Of a stretch of 64,000 nt of DNA, positions 24,688-32,926 are shown one piece after another. Location: positions 1,364,001-1,428,000 of the forward strand of contig OZ243922.1 in NCBI GenBank assembly GCA_965213905.1, written 5' to 3'. This DNA is from SIRX01 sp965213905. GTDB taxonomy: Bacteria > Actinomycetota > Rubrobacteria > Rubrobacterales > Rubrobacteraceae. Numbering within the stretch: position 1 is the first letter of the stretch; each line of letters opens with the position of its first letter. The position numbers were made by a program, and so were the translations under genes. The notes under the pieces are model-generated. The model saw only the letters and a list, made by a program, of their open reading frames with translations, searched no databases and was not told the origin of the DNA.

Positions 24688-24722
24688 GATTATTAGCAAA
24701 CAGTAGCCGAAAGGAGTAGCTA

Positions 24723-25144
24723 ATGGAGGTAGCGAAGAACAGTCCGCTGGAGGCAGGGGACTTGCGGTGGGGATGGATGAGGTTTGTGTACGGCCTCAAC
24801 GTGCTGGCGGCCGGGGTTCCGGGGCTGCTCGTTCTTTTTGGCCCGACATCGTTCTTGTCCGGCGTTACGCAAGACCGGCTCTACTTCGGGGTGCTCGGGA
24901 GCATCTGGTTGGCTATCGGGGTTTTGTCCGTGCTGGGACTGCGCCGTCCTCTCCAGTTCTCGGCGATCTTTCCCTTGCAGATCTCTTGTACAAAAGCCTC
25001 TGGTTCGCGATCGTGCTGTTGCCTTTGGCGATTGCCGGGGAGCTGAGGTTGGATGCCGTACCGCTGGTGATTTTCTTTGCGCTCGCAATCGTCGTTTGCC
25101 TGGTCGCTACACCTTATACCTATCTGTTCGGAAGGAGGGGCTAG
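24723..25144 (+). pseudogene. Frameshifted small membrane protein
   Basis: About 140 residues in two frames. The first (ATG 24723, preceded by AAAGGAG) gives two hydrophobic segments (VYGLNVLAAGVPGLLVLFG, FGVLGSIWLAIGVLSVLG) and RPLQFSAIFPLQ. The continuation LLYKSLWFAIVLLPLAIAG and a fourth segment are in the -1 frame to 25144. The joint is near 24980, where restoring one G (CAGGATCTC) gives a continuous protein. I do not recognise the family. Its position behind TetR suggests control by it. Confidence 0.65.
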
Positions 25145-25786
25145 TGGAGACGACAAGGATAACCCGGCTCTCGGCCTCGCAAGTACGTGCCGCGACCAAC
25201 ACGCTCGTGCGGGCGTTTCGGGAAGACCCCGTGGCGCGCTATCTCTTCCCGGAGGATAAGCGGCGGACGCGATTGATGCCGTGGTACCTTGGCTCCGCCG
25301 CCCGCTACTGTCAGCCCTACGGCGAGGTCTACGCTACGGGGAATGTAGACGGCGTCGCCGCCTGGCTGCCTCCCGGCAAGACCCGGGTGACAAACTACTG
25401 GCACATGCTCCGCAGCGGAATGCTTCTCGCGCCCCTCAAAGTGGCCGGCAGAGTTCTCCCGGCTCATGGCCCTCAGGAAGTATACGGAAGCGGCCCACGA
25501 GCGTTGGGCGCCGATGCGGCACTGGTATTTGTTCGTGCTCGGCGTCGAGCCCTCGCGCCAGGAACATGGAATCGGCGGGGCGTTGCTGGAGCCGGTGCTC
25601 GGGCGGGCCGACGCCGGGGAGACACCCTGCTACCTGGAAACGCAGTACGAGCGGAACGTGCCGTTCTACGAGAGGCACGGCTTCAAGGTGGTTCAGGTCG
25701 GGTCCGTACCAGACGACGGACCCCGGTTCTGGGCAATGCTCAGGAAACCCGCGGGGCACCCTGCGAAGTCGGAGTGGAGACGGTAA
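25144..25786 (+). pseudogene. Frameshifted GNAT N-acetyltransferase
   Basis: A GNAT of about 213 residues split near 25459. The first frame starts GTG 25144 (METTRITRLSASQVR, AFREDPVARYLFPED) and runs to KVAGRVL. The +1 frame continues LMALRKYTEAAHERWAP and carries the acetyl-CoA motif LGVEPSRQEHGIGGALLEPV, then YLETQYERNVPFYERHGF. Removing one C of the CCC at 25458-25460 rejoins them. Start overlaps the stop of the preceding frameshifted gene. It is either a decayed gene or a sequence error. Confidence 0.75.
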
Positions 25787-25889
25787 GCCGTGGTCGTTCA
25801 AAAGTACACCGGCGTCGCGTTGGGAACGTTGATCCTGATTTTCCAGAGAAGCCGTCTTTGAAGGTAAACACGAAAGAGAGGGGTGGATA

Positions 25890-26534
25890 ATGTGTGGAAA
25901 ATCCAGCATAGCGCGTAGTTCGGGGTTCCGTAACGGTCGAGGGGTTCGAGAAAGTTTCGGGGGACGGATCGACCGGCCGGAACCCGAAGTAGAGTATATG
26001 AGTCCCGGGGCCCGGATAGCGGCTGCAATAGCAGCTGCAGTGTCGGTTTTGGCACCGGTAATGCTTTCGGGGGTGTTCCTGGTAGCTTTCGTTCTACAAC
26101 TCTGGTGGGTTTTTACGACGTACGCCTGGATCTCTTTTCCGGCCTTCGGGACGCTGGCGAGCGGAATAGCAGGTCTGGCTTCGGGTCCTTCGCAGAAACA
26201 GTTGGGTCGCGACTCCGCCGGGAAGGGAGAGCGGGAGTTGCTCGGGGCTTTACGGGATCACGGCGAACTCACGCCCGCACGGGCCGCGATGGAGACTTCA
26301 CTCTCGGTCTCCGAGGCGGACGAAAAGCTTAAGGAGCTGGCCGAAGGAGGATACCTGGAAGTCCGGGTACGCGGCGTCGGCCTCTTCTACGCCTTTTGGG
26401 AAGGCGAAAAGCCCGGCGAAACGCGGGAGCCTGCAAGCTTGCAGTTAGAGCGGCAACAGGTAAAGCGGTTGGGGACGTGGGCGGCGACGGTGCATCGGTT
26501 AGTGGCCCCGCCCCGAACGGACGGCGTGCTTTGA
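25890..26534 (+). CDS. Membrane protein with C-terminal winged-helix-like domain
   Basis: A 214-residue protein I cannot name. An N-terminal basic stretch is followed by hydrophobic segments at about 42-68 and 75-95, then a soluble part (~108-165) with the layout of a winged helix: GERELLGALRDHGELTPARA, SVSEADEKLKELAEGGYLEV and a wing-like VRVRGVGLFYAFW. Start is uncertain: ATG 25890 has GAGAGGGG upstream, while ATG 25998 (MSPGARIAAA) would begin just before the first membrane segment. The stop overlaps the TTG of the next membrane-protein gene (TTGA). Confidence 0.65.
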   Translation: MCGKSSIARSSGFRNGRGVRESFGGRIDRPEPEVEYMSPGARIAAAIAAAVSVLAPVMLSGVFLVAFVLQLWWVFTTYAWISFPAFGTLASGIAGLASGPSQKQLGRDSAGKGERELLGALRDHGELTPARAAMETSLSVSEADEKLKELAEGGYLEVRVRGVGLFYAFWEGEKPGETREPASLQLERQQVKRLGTWAATVHRLVAPPRTDGVL

Positions 26535-26938
26535 GCCGTGAGTCCCGCATCACCGCGGGCCTGTTGCTGATCCTGCTGCCCACGGTCGTCTTCGGGGGAG
26601 TGAGTATTCTCTCGCTACTGGTCGGGGACCCGGAGTACGCCCGAAATCAGCTCCGGCAAGACCTGTGGCGGGCCGGCCACGCCCACGCGGGCGTACTGCT
26701 CGTTTTGTCGCTGGTGACGCTACGCTACGTGGACGAAGCTGCGCTCTCCGGAAAGCTCAAACGGTTGGCCCGGCATTCGATACCGGCTGCGGCCGTCTTG
26801 CTGCCGGCGGCTTTCTTTCTCTCGGTACTCTCACCCGACGCCACGGAGCCGAACTTCTTTATATACCTGGCCTACCCAGGCGCGGTTTCGCTGGCGGCGG
26901 GGCTTCTCGTGTTGGGGATCGGCCTCATCCGCGGGTAA
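26531..26938 (+). CDS. Hypothetical membrane protein, 135 aa
   Basis: About four hydrophobic segments (ITAGLLLILLPTVVFGGVSI, HAHAGVLLVLSLVTLRYVDE, SIPAAAVLLPAAFFLSVL, GAVSLAAGLLVLGIGLI). The HAHAG motif in the second segment could bind a ligand. The frame is longer upstream, but TTG 26531 overlaps the preceding stop as TTGA and starts just before the first membrane segment. Not recognised at family level. Coupled to the winged-helix membrane protein. Confidence 0.65.
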   Translation: MSRESRITAGLLLILLPTVVFGGVSILSLLVGDPEYARNQLRQDLWRAGHAHAGVLLVLSLVTLRYVDEAALSGKLKRLARHSIPAAAVLLPAAFFLSVLSPDATEPNFFIYLAYPGAVSLAAGLLVLGIGLIRG

Positions 26939-27045
26939 CCAACTTCGCGTGAGGTGAGAGACGAGCGCTTTTGAGCGATCCCTGAGTTCTTTGGCGAAGC
27001 CCGGGCGTGTGGTCGAAGCGCGTGGCATGTAGTTAAATCCGTGCC

Positions 27046-28620
27046 GTGCGATACATACCAGACTTTAGGACTTTCTCCACCAGGGTTTTCGGCACGCTGG
27101 CCGGGCTCGCGGTAGCGTTGGCTTCGTTCGTTTTGTATTTGAGTACGCTGGCCCCCACCGTTCTGTCGCGCATCGCGGAGGACGGCCTCTTCGACGCCGG
27201 TCTTTTCCAGGTAAGGGCCTACGTGCTGAGCATCCCGCATCCCACCGGGTACCCGAGTTACCTGCTCCTGGCAAAGCTTTTTACTTACCTCCCGATAGGG
27301 GACGTGGCTTACAGGATCAACCTGGCGTCCGCCGTGTTCGGCGCGGCGACCGTGTTCGTGTTGTACCTCCTGTGCCGGCAACTAACCGGCCGGGTGTGGC
27401 CCTCCGCCGCCGCGGCGGCGCTGTTCGGGATGAGCCAGACCTTCTGGAGCCAGGCCGTGGTGGCCGAAGTCTATACGCTGAATACCCTTTTCACCGTGCT
27501 CGCCATCTCCGTGTTGCTGCTCTGGCGGGATACCAGGCGGGATCGCTATCTACTGCTCTGGACTTTTCTGGTGGGGTTGTCCATGACGAACCACATGACG
27601 AGCGGGTTGCTACTGCTGGTGGGCCTGCTGTTCGTGAGGATTACCGAACCCGGCAAACTTTCGGACCGGAGGCTCTTACTCAAAGGAGTGGGCCTCTTCG
27701 TGTTGGGGCTCACGCCTTACGCCTACCTGCCCATAAGGTCGCTCGTGGACCCGCCCTTCGCCGCCTTCGATACCGACACCCCGCTGGAGTTTCTGGCTTT
27801 CGTGTCGGGCTCCCGTTTCGGGAGCCACATGTTCGCCTTCGGCCCCGGGGAGCTACCCGGACGTTTAGAGATGTACCGGGTTTACCTGTCCCAGCAGTTT
27901 AGCTTCGTCTTCTTGTTGGTGGCGGTGGCGGGCCTGATGAGCATGTTCCGCCGGGACCGGGCGGCCTCCGTAATGTTTGGCCTACTCTACCTGGGTTGGC
28001 TGCTATACGCCCTGGAATACGACATCAGCGACATCTGGGTGTACTTTATACCGACTTACCTGATCATCTGCGTCCTGGTGGCGCCGGGCATTGTGGCCGT
28101 GACGTCCGCCGTAAAGCTCGGCCTCTCCACGGTGGCGCTATCTTCCAGGCTGCGGTCCGTTCCGGCCATACTCGTCGTGGTCGCGTTGCTGGCGTTTCTA
28201 ACGCCGATGGTCGGCGCGAACGGGACCTACGTCAACGTAGACTACAGCGACGCCTACGGGGCGCGGGACACCATCGAGGCCGTCGCCGGAAACGTAGAGA
28301 CCGGCGCGACCATTATCACCGACGGCAGCAGCATGTCGTACATGAAACTGGTGGAAAAACGTCGGGCGGATCTAGAGATCATCTCGCCCTTTCTCGAAGA
28401 AGACACCGAGAGCGAGACGGAAGGGCGCTGGTTGAGGTTCGTGAAGAAACACTCCTCTAAAGAGAACCCCGTCTACATAGTGGCCCCCAACGGCGTAAAA
28501 GGGTCTTCCAGGTCGCTTTTGGAAGAGGAAGGCTACGACCTAGCGCCTAAAGAAGGCGGCGCTTACTACCGGGTAACGTATTCTCCCGAGGCTCCGAACC
28601 CCCAGGTCAAGCAGGTATAA
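27046..28620 (+). CDS. DUF2723 polytopic membrane protein, glycosyltransferase-like
   Basis: A 524-residue membrane protein of the DUF2723 (TMEM260-like) family. Many hydrophobic segments occupy residues 1-390, followed by a ~130-residue extracellular-type soluble domain (TIEAVAGNVETGATIITDG, KNPVY-like region). Family features near the N-terminus are DGLFDAGLFQV and LSIPHPTGYPSYLLLAKLF, with WSQAVVAEVYTLNTLF after the second helix group. Such proteins resemble lipid-linked-sugar (GT-C) transferases and in eukaryotes act in O-mannosylation. GTG start at 27046. The bacterial acceptor is unknown. Confidence 0.85.
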   Translation: MRYIPDFRTFSTRVFGTLAGLAVALASFVLYLSTLAPTVLSRIAEDGLFDAGLFQVRAYVLSIPHPTGYPSYLLLAKLFTYLPIGDVAYRINLASAVFGAATVFVLYLLCRQLTGRVWPSAAAAALFGMSQTFWSQAVVAEVYTLNTLFTVLAISVLLLWRDTRRDRYLLLWTFLVGLSMTNHMTSGLLLLVGLLFVRITEPGKLSDRRLLLKGVGLFVLGLTPYAYLPIRSLVDPPFAAFDTDTPLEFLAFVSGSRFGSHMFAFGPGELPGRLEMYRVYLSQQFSFVFLLVAVAGLMSMFRRDRAASVMFGLLYLGWLLYALEYDISDIWVYFIPTYLIICVLVAPGIVAVTSAVKLGLSTVALSSRLRSVPAILVVVALLAFLTPMVGANGTYVNVDYSDAYGARDTIEAVAGNVETGATIITDGSSMSYMKLVEKRRADLEIISPFLEEDTESETEGRWLRFVKKHSSKENPVYIVAPNGVKGSSRSLLEEEGYDLAPKEGGAYYRVTYSPEAPNPQVKQV

Positions 28621-28627
28621 TGCGGCC

Positions 28628-29512
28628 GTGAACCTAGTCCGCACCCCCGAAGAACGCTTCGAGAACCTACCCGGCTTTCCTTACGAAGCCCACTACCGCG
28701 GGTGGCGCGGCATGCGCCTGGCCCACGTAGACGAAGGAGGAGGCCCCCCGGTAGTAATGCTCCACGGCGAGCCTACCTGGTCCTTTTTGTACCGCAAGGT
28801 TATGGGGCCGCTGCTGGAATCCGGCTACCGCTGCATAGTCCCCGACCTTCCCGGCTTCGGACGCTCCGACAAGCCGGCCGACGAAGCCTGGTACTCCTAC
28901 GAAGCGCACACGGCGGCCATAGCCACACTCTTCGAGGAACTCGACCTGTACGGCGTGACGCTGGTGATGCAAGACTGGGGAGGACCAATCGGTTTGCGGT
29001 TGGCGACCCTGGAAGTCCCCGGGCGGGTGGACCGGCTCGTCGTCATGGATACCGGGGTATTTACCGGGAAGCAGCAGATGAGCGCCGACTGGCTCCGTTT
29101 TCGGGATTTCGTGGCGCGGGTGGAAGATACGCCGGTGAAGCGTCTGATCCGGGGCGCCTGCCATACTCCGCCCCCGCCGGAAGTCCTCGCCGCCTACGAA
29201 GCTCCTTTCCATAACAAAGAATCCAAAGCCGGCGTCCGCACCTTTCCACAACTCGTGCCGCTCGAACCCGACGCGCCGGGCGCCGCCGAAGGCCGGGCCG
29301 TCGTCGCAGCGCTCGCCCGGGACACCCGACCCAAGCTCCTGCTCTGGGCCGACTCGGACCCGGTGCTGCCGCTAGACTCGGTAGGCTACGGGATGCAACG
29401 CCTACTCTCCACCGAAGAGCTGACCGTGATCGAGGACGCCGGCCACTTCCTCCAGGAAGACCGGGGCGGGCATATCGGCAACCTCATCGCCGGTTGGCTC
29501 GCCGAACGGTAA
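28628..29512 (+). CDS. Haloalkane dehalogenase (HLD-I-like)
   Basis: Alpha/beta-hydrolase of 294 residues. The oxyanion region is HGEPTWSFLYRK; the nucleophile is Asp116 in VMQDWGGPIG with halide-binding Trp117 next to it; the acid is Asp244 in WADSDPVLP and the base His273 in EDAGHFLQED. Asp as nucleophile with adjacent Trp separates it from esterases and points to haloalkane dehalogenase subfamily I. A second Trp (155, in the cap) may complete the halide site. GTG start, seven bases after the DUF2723 stop. Natural substrate unknown. Confidence 0.87.
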   Translation: MNLVRTPEERFENLPGFPYEAHYRGWRGMRLAHVDEGGGPPVVMLHGEPTWSFLYRKVMGPLLESGYRCIVPDLPGFGRSDKPADEAWYSYEAHTAAIATLFEELDLYGVTLVMQDWGGPIGLRLATLEVPGRVDRLVVMDTGVFTGKQQMSADWLRFRDFVARVEDTPVKRLIRGACHTPPPPEVLAAYEAPFHNKESKAGVRTFPQLVPLEPDAPGAAEGRAVVAALARDTRPKLLLWADSDPVLPLDSVGYGMQRLLSTEELTVIEDAGHFLQEDRGGHIGNLIAGWLAER

Positions 29513-29534
29513 ACGTCCTGCCCGGGCAACCTTT

Positions 29535-30500
29535 CTACGCGACGTATCCTCGGTTATCCATGCGTACGACGTCCAGGTGACGCCCGAAGTCCGGGTCTTC
29601 CATCCGCCCCGCGCAGCGGACGAACCTCTCCTGGGCGTAGGTGAGAAAGTCGTCTAGCGGGTTGCGGTTCGCGTGCTGGATAAGCCCCCACAGCGACCAC
29701 AGTAGGTCTCCCAGGGCTTTGTAGATCTCCAATCGGGAGTAGAGCTCTTCGGGAGCGTCGCCGTGACAGTATGCTTCCATCATCGTCCGGTCCTGAACGG
29801 GACCAAATTCGGCTTCGGTCGAGAGGTGGCCGAGGTCCCAGAAGGGATCGTTCATACCGGAGAACTCCCAGTCAATGAGGTAGAGGCGCCCGTCGGCGTC
29901 TATAAAATTGTTCGGCCACGGGTCGTTGTGGCACGGTACGAGGTGGACAGGAGACGCCTCCAGCGCCCGTTGCGCCGCCTCCATGCTACGTTCCACCCCG
30001 CCGTAGCCCGCCGGTAGCGGCTGTTCCAACCTGTCCAGGAGGTGGCGACAGCGTTCGATCATCCCGAAGACGTCGAACCGGAACCGGAACTTTTGTCCCA
30101 ACCCGTGAACCTTTTTGAGCGTCCGCGTAACGCGGGCCAGCGCCTCGGCATCCCGGTTCAGCCAGGCCGCGTCTACAGCTTCACCTTCGACAAAACGCGT
30201 CACTGAGGTACCGTTGCGGGCGTTGGAATAGAGTACGTCCGCCCCTATACCGGCGGCGGCCGCAATCCTGGAGTTGTACTCCTCTGCCGCCCGGTCTATG
30301 TATTCCCGGGTATCTTGCCCGGGAAGCCGGAGCGCGTAAGCCGTGCCGGCGACGGTAACTTTGTAGGTCATGTTGGTAAGCGAACCTAGCGGCTCGATCT
30401 CGACAGCATCCTGCCGCACGCCGGCAAAGAACGGCATCTCTTTTAACACTTCGTATGCTTTCTCTAGTCTTCTGTTTACCCGTACCCCATCTGAGAGCAA
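29535..30500 (-). CDS. Choline kinase-like phosphotransferase
   Basis: A 321-residue protein-kinase-fold small-molecule kinase of the choline/ethanolamine kinase type. The Brenner motif is VPCHNDPWPNNFI, followed by the metal-binding YLIDWEFSGMNDPFWDLGHL. The N-lobe contains EPLGSLTNMTYKV as the nucleotide loop. The start is TTG 30500 with AGAGGAGG six bases upstream, and a clear promoter lies further upstream. Choline, ethanolamine or thiamine are possible substrates. No phospholipid genes adjoin. Confidence 0.85.
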   Translation of the reverse strand: MLSDGVRVNRRLEKAYEVLKEMPFFAGVRQDAVEIEPLGSLTNMTYKVTVAGTAYALRLPGQDTREYIDRAAEEYNSRIAAAAGIGADVLYSNARNGTSVTRFVEGEAVDAAWLNRDAEALARVTRTLKKVHGLGQKFRFRFDVFGMIERCRHLLDRLEQPLPAGYGGVERSMEAAQRALEASPVHLVPCHNDPWPNNFIDADGRLYLIDWEFSGMNDPFWDLGHLSTEAEFGPVQDRTMMEAYCHGDAPEELYSRLEIYKALGDLLWSLWGLIQHANRNPLDDFLTYAQERFVRCAGRMEDPDFGRHLDVVRMDNRGYVA

Positions 30501-30551
30501 GCGTCGCCTCCTCTGGTCCGTGATCTCATATTGAAAGATCAGATTGGAGGC

Positions 30552-30581
30552 ATTGTAGCATAAATGTTAAATCTATGTAAA
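30552..30581 (-). promoter_or_regulatory. Promoter of the choline-kinase-like gene
   Basis: On the minus strand -35 TTTACA (complement of 30576-30581) and -10 TACAAT (complement of 30552-30557) are 18 bp apart, about 45 bp upstream of the TTG start. Confidence 0.6.
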
Positions 30582-30604
30582 ATGCAACGGCATTTCGGGT
30601 AAAG

Positions 30605-31438
30605 TTACTCCTGGGTGGCGAACAGGATCGTCACCTGTCCGATGTCCCGGCGCCGGGCATCGTGATGGTCCATGTAGTCTCCCAGACCGCCTTCCTCGTC
30701 CAACTCTCGCACCCTGGCGAGGGCGCGGTCGAGTTCGTCTTCTTCGACTAACGACCAGGTCGAGTCGCCGTCCCGCCACTCTTTCCTGAGCGGGCCGTGA
30801 GGGTCTAGGTAGGAGCCGCTCTGGATGGTAGCGTCGGTTGGGGCGAACCTTCCGTGGTAATCGAACCCGAAGTCCTGGAAGATCTTCGTGAGGTTTTCGA
30901 GGGGAGCGAAGCGGCGGCGGAGGGTTTCGGCGGCCTGCGGGATCAGGGCGTAGTACCAGTAGCCGTGCTGCAGTTGTTGCTGGGAGCAGGTGTTGACCGT
31001 GAGGACGCCGCCGGGCTTGAGCACCCGGGCAAACTCCTCGAAGACTTGGCGGTGTTCCGGGTAACCTTCAGAGGCGTCATCGGGCAGGTGGTGTAGCACC
31101 TGGTTGATCATGACCCCGTCGAAAGTGCCGTCCTCGAAGGGAAGCTCGTCTATCCGGGAGGAGTGGAAGGAGATCCTGCCCTCCTCCTCAGCCTCCGGTA
31201 GCTTCCGGCCGGCCATTTCGAGCATTCCCTCGTTCAGGTCCACCGCTTCGATCCTCCCGACGTGGCGGAGCAGTGCCTGAGAGTAGCTGCCGGTACCGCA
31301 TCCCGCGTCCAGTACGACGGCCTGGTCCAGCGGAGCCGGGGCCTGGGCCATGCAGCCGACGATGATCTCCATCCCCACCGGCTCCCGCGTCTTATCGTAG
31401 TTTCTGGAAGTCTCCGTATAGTTCTCGTAGCTGCTCAC
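30605..31438 (-). CDS. Class I SAM-dependent methyltransferase
   Basis: A 277-residue methyltransferase with motif I VVLDAGCGTGSYSQALL, the acidic loop IEAVDLNEGML, motif for FDGVMINQVLHHLP and post-motif RVLKPGGVLTVNTC. The acceptor cannot be read from sequence. The C-terminal ~90 residues (RRDIGQVTILFATQE end) match the UbiE/MenG-like small-molecule group only in general. Upstream are four 10-11-bp direct repeats next to a -10 box, indicating control by a response regulator. Confidence 0.85.
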   Translation of the reverse strand: MSSYENYTETSRNYDKTREPVGMEIIVGCMAQAPAPLDQAVVLDAGCGTGSYSQALLRHVGRIEAVDLNEGMLEMAGRKLPEAEEEGRISFHSSRIDELPFEDGTFDGVMINQVLHHLPDDASEGYPEHRQVFEEFARVLKPGGVLTVNTCSQQQLQHGYWYYALIPQAAETLRRRFAPLENLTKIFQDFGFDYHGRFAPTDATIQSGSYLDPHGPLRKEWRDGDSTWSLVEEDELDRALARVRELDEEGGLGDYMDHHDARRRDIGQVTILFATQE

Positions 31439-31477
31439 AAAACACCTTTCCCAACGCTGAACTCTTGACGGAGTCTA

Positions 31478-31531
31478 TTCTACAGAGCGGTTAACCGAAG
31501 GTTTACCGACGTTTAACGGAGGTTTCACCCA
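31478..31531 (-). promoter_or_regulatory. Phased GTTTAACC-type direct repeats upstream of a -10 box
   Basis: Starting at 31491 four similar units follow at 10-11-bp spacing: GTTAACCGAA, GTTTACCGAC, GTTTAACGGAG, GTTTCACCCA. On the minus strand they lie just upstream of a -10-like TAGAAT (complement of 31478-31483) with no good -35. That is the arrangement of PhoP/OmpR-family activated promoters. The GTTnACC core is close to the actinobacterial PHO box (GTTCACC). Confidence 0.5.
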
Positions 31532-31595
31532 ACGGCCGTTACCCACACCTATAATGGCCGCGATTTTGCGTCGTGCTACGGGAGGATGGAACCGT

Positions 31596-32513
31596 ATGGC
31601 TTTTCGCAGTGTGGGCATCAACCATCCGGGCGGCTCCCCGGACCTCTCCGAGACCCTCGAAAACTCGAAGGTCGCCGGCGCGGATTTCGTGGAACTGTTG
31701 ATGTCGGAGATGGGCGTTATCCTCGGCGGTCGCCTGGACGAATTTCGTGTGGCACAGGTCAGCGAGTTGTTGTTGGATACCGGCCTCTCTTACACGGTCC
31801 ACGCCCCACTGGAGGCCGACCTGATGGACCTGGGCCGGCGAGCGTTACAGAAAGAAGTCCTGATGAGCAGCGTCCGGTTCGCCGGGGAGATCGGGGCCGG
31901 CACGGTCGTCTGCCACGCGGGACAGCGAGTAGCATCCCGCGACGCCCACTACCGGCTCAAGGATCAACTCGCCGCCGAGCGGACGGCCCTCAGAGAGACT
32001 GGGGCCACGGCCGCCGAGCTCGGCGTTACCGTCGCCGTCGAGAATTATTTCCCGGACGCGCGCGTCCTGCGCGGTGAGGTCTACGACTACTCCGCCTGGC
32101 CCTCGGACCTGGCTGAGCAAATCGCCACCGTTGACCACCCGGCGGTCGGCATCTGCCTGGACGTGGGGCACGCAGCCCTGGCATCAAGCTTCTTCGGCTT
32201 CGACTATGTGAAGGAATGCGCGGTAGCCGCGCCGCTCGTCCGCCACGTCCACCTCCACGACAACCTCGGAGAGAACTGCGAGAACGTGGATATTCTGGAC
32301 TACGGGAACCCTACCTACGGTGTAGGAGACTTACATCTGCCGCCGGGCCGCGGCTCCATTCCGCTCACCGAGCTATTTCGGCGGGTGGATCTCCCTGCCG
32401 ACCCGGGCTGCTGCGTAGAACTCGCCCCTGATCTTTTTCGGGAAGCATCGGGGGCTCTACACGCGGCACGGGAACTCTCGAAGCTTTCGACCCACGCGAA
32501 GGTCGCCGTCTGA
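31596..32513 (+). CDS. TIM-barrel sugar phosphate isomerase/epimerase-like protein
   Basis: A 305-residue xylose-isomerase-like TIM barrel. Recognisable strands and metal-site regions are YTVHAPLEADLMD, TVVCHAGQRV, VAVENYFPDARVL, GICLDVGHAAL and VRHVHLHDNLGENCE, with a final EL near strand 8 (CVELAPD). GGAGGA before the ATG at 31596 decides against the longer frame from 31554. It likely binds a divalent metal and acts on a sugar or cyclitol; AP endonuclease IV is a distant relative but the residues here fit the epimerase group. Confidence 0.82.
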   Translation: MAFRSVGINHPGGSPDLSETLENSKVAGADFVELLMSEMGVILGGRLDEFRVAQVSELLLDTGLSYTVHAPLEADLMDLGRRALQKEVLMSSVRFAGEIGAGTVVCHAGQRVASRDAHYRLKDQLAAERTALRETGATAAELGVTVAVENYFPDARVLRGEVYDYSAWPSDLAEQIATVDHPAVGICLDVGHAALASSFFGFDYVKECAVAAPLVRHVHLHDNLGENCENVDILDYGNPTYGVGDLHLPPGRGSIPLTELFRRVDLPADPGCCVELAPDLFREASGALHAARELSKLSTHAKVAV

Positions 32514-32528
32514 ACCGACCGACTCACC

Positions 32529-32921
32529 CTACTCCCAAAATGCTTCATCTGACGCGGGATTGTCCAGGTGGAACGAAACCTCGACTATCTTGCCGTCACG
32601 TACCCGGTAGACGGCGACTTCTTTGCCCTCGATCCTTTCTCCGTCACGCTCCGCGGACCATTCGATCAGGGCGACAGCGTGCTCTCCGTGGGCCATCACT
32701 TCCTGGGGCACGAGTCGGAACGTCCCGTTTGTCAACCGCTGCGCCTCCCGGATCATGGCAAGCACCGCATCCGGACCGTGCAAGTCGCCGGTGTGCGGGT
32801 TGTCCAGATCCGGCTCGCGCCAGACTACCTCTTCGGCGAGCATCTCACGGACGGTTTCCAGATCTCCTCTAGCGCGAGCTTCATACAGCCCGTGAATCAG
32901 CTCTACGCCAGAACGGACCAT
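32529..32921 (-). CDS. NTF2-like/SnoaL-type protein
   Basis: A 130-residue single-domain cone-fold protein: helix MVRSGVELIHGLYEARARGD, WREPDLDNPHTGDLHGPDAV, and final strands VAVYRVRDGKIVEVSFHLDN. Such domains bind or isomerise small hydrophobic ligands, or serve as accessory subunits. It follows the AAA ATPase by five bases on the same strand, so the two are likely co-expressed. Specific role unknown. Confidence 0.85.
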   Translation of the reverse strand: MVRSGVELIHGLYEARARGDLETVREMLAEEVVWREPDLDNPHTGDLHGPDAVLAMIREAQRLTNGTFRLVPQEVMAHGEHAVALIEWSAERDGERIEGKEVAVYRVRDGKIVEVSFHLDNPASDEAFWE

Positions 32922-32926
32922 TCTCT

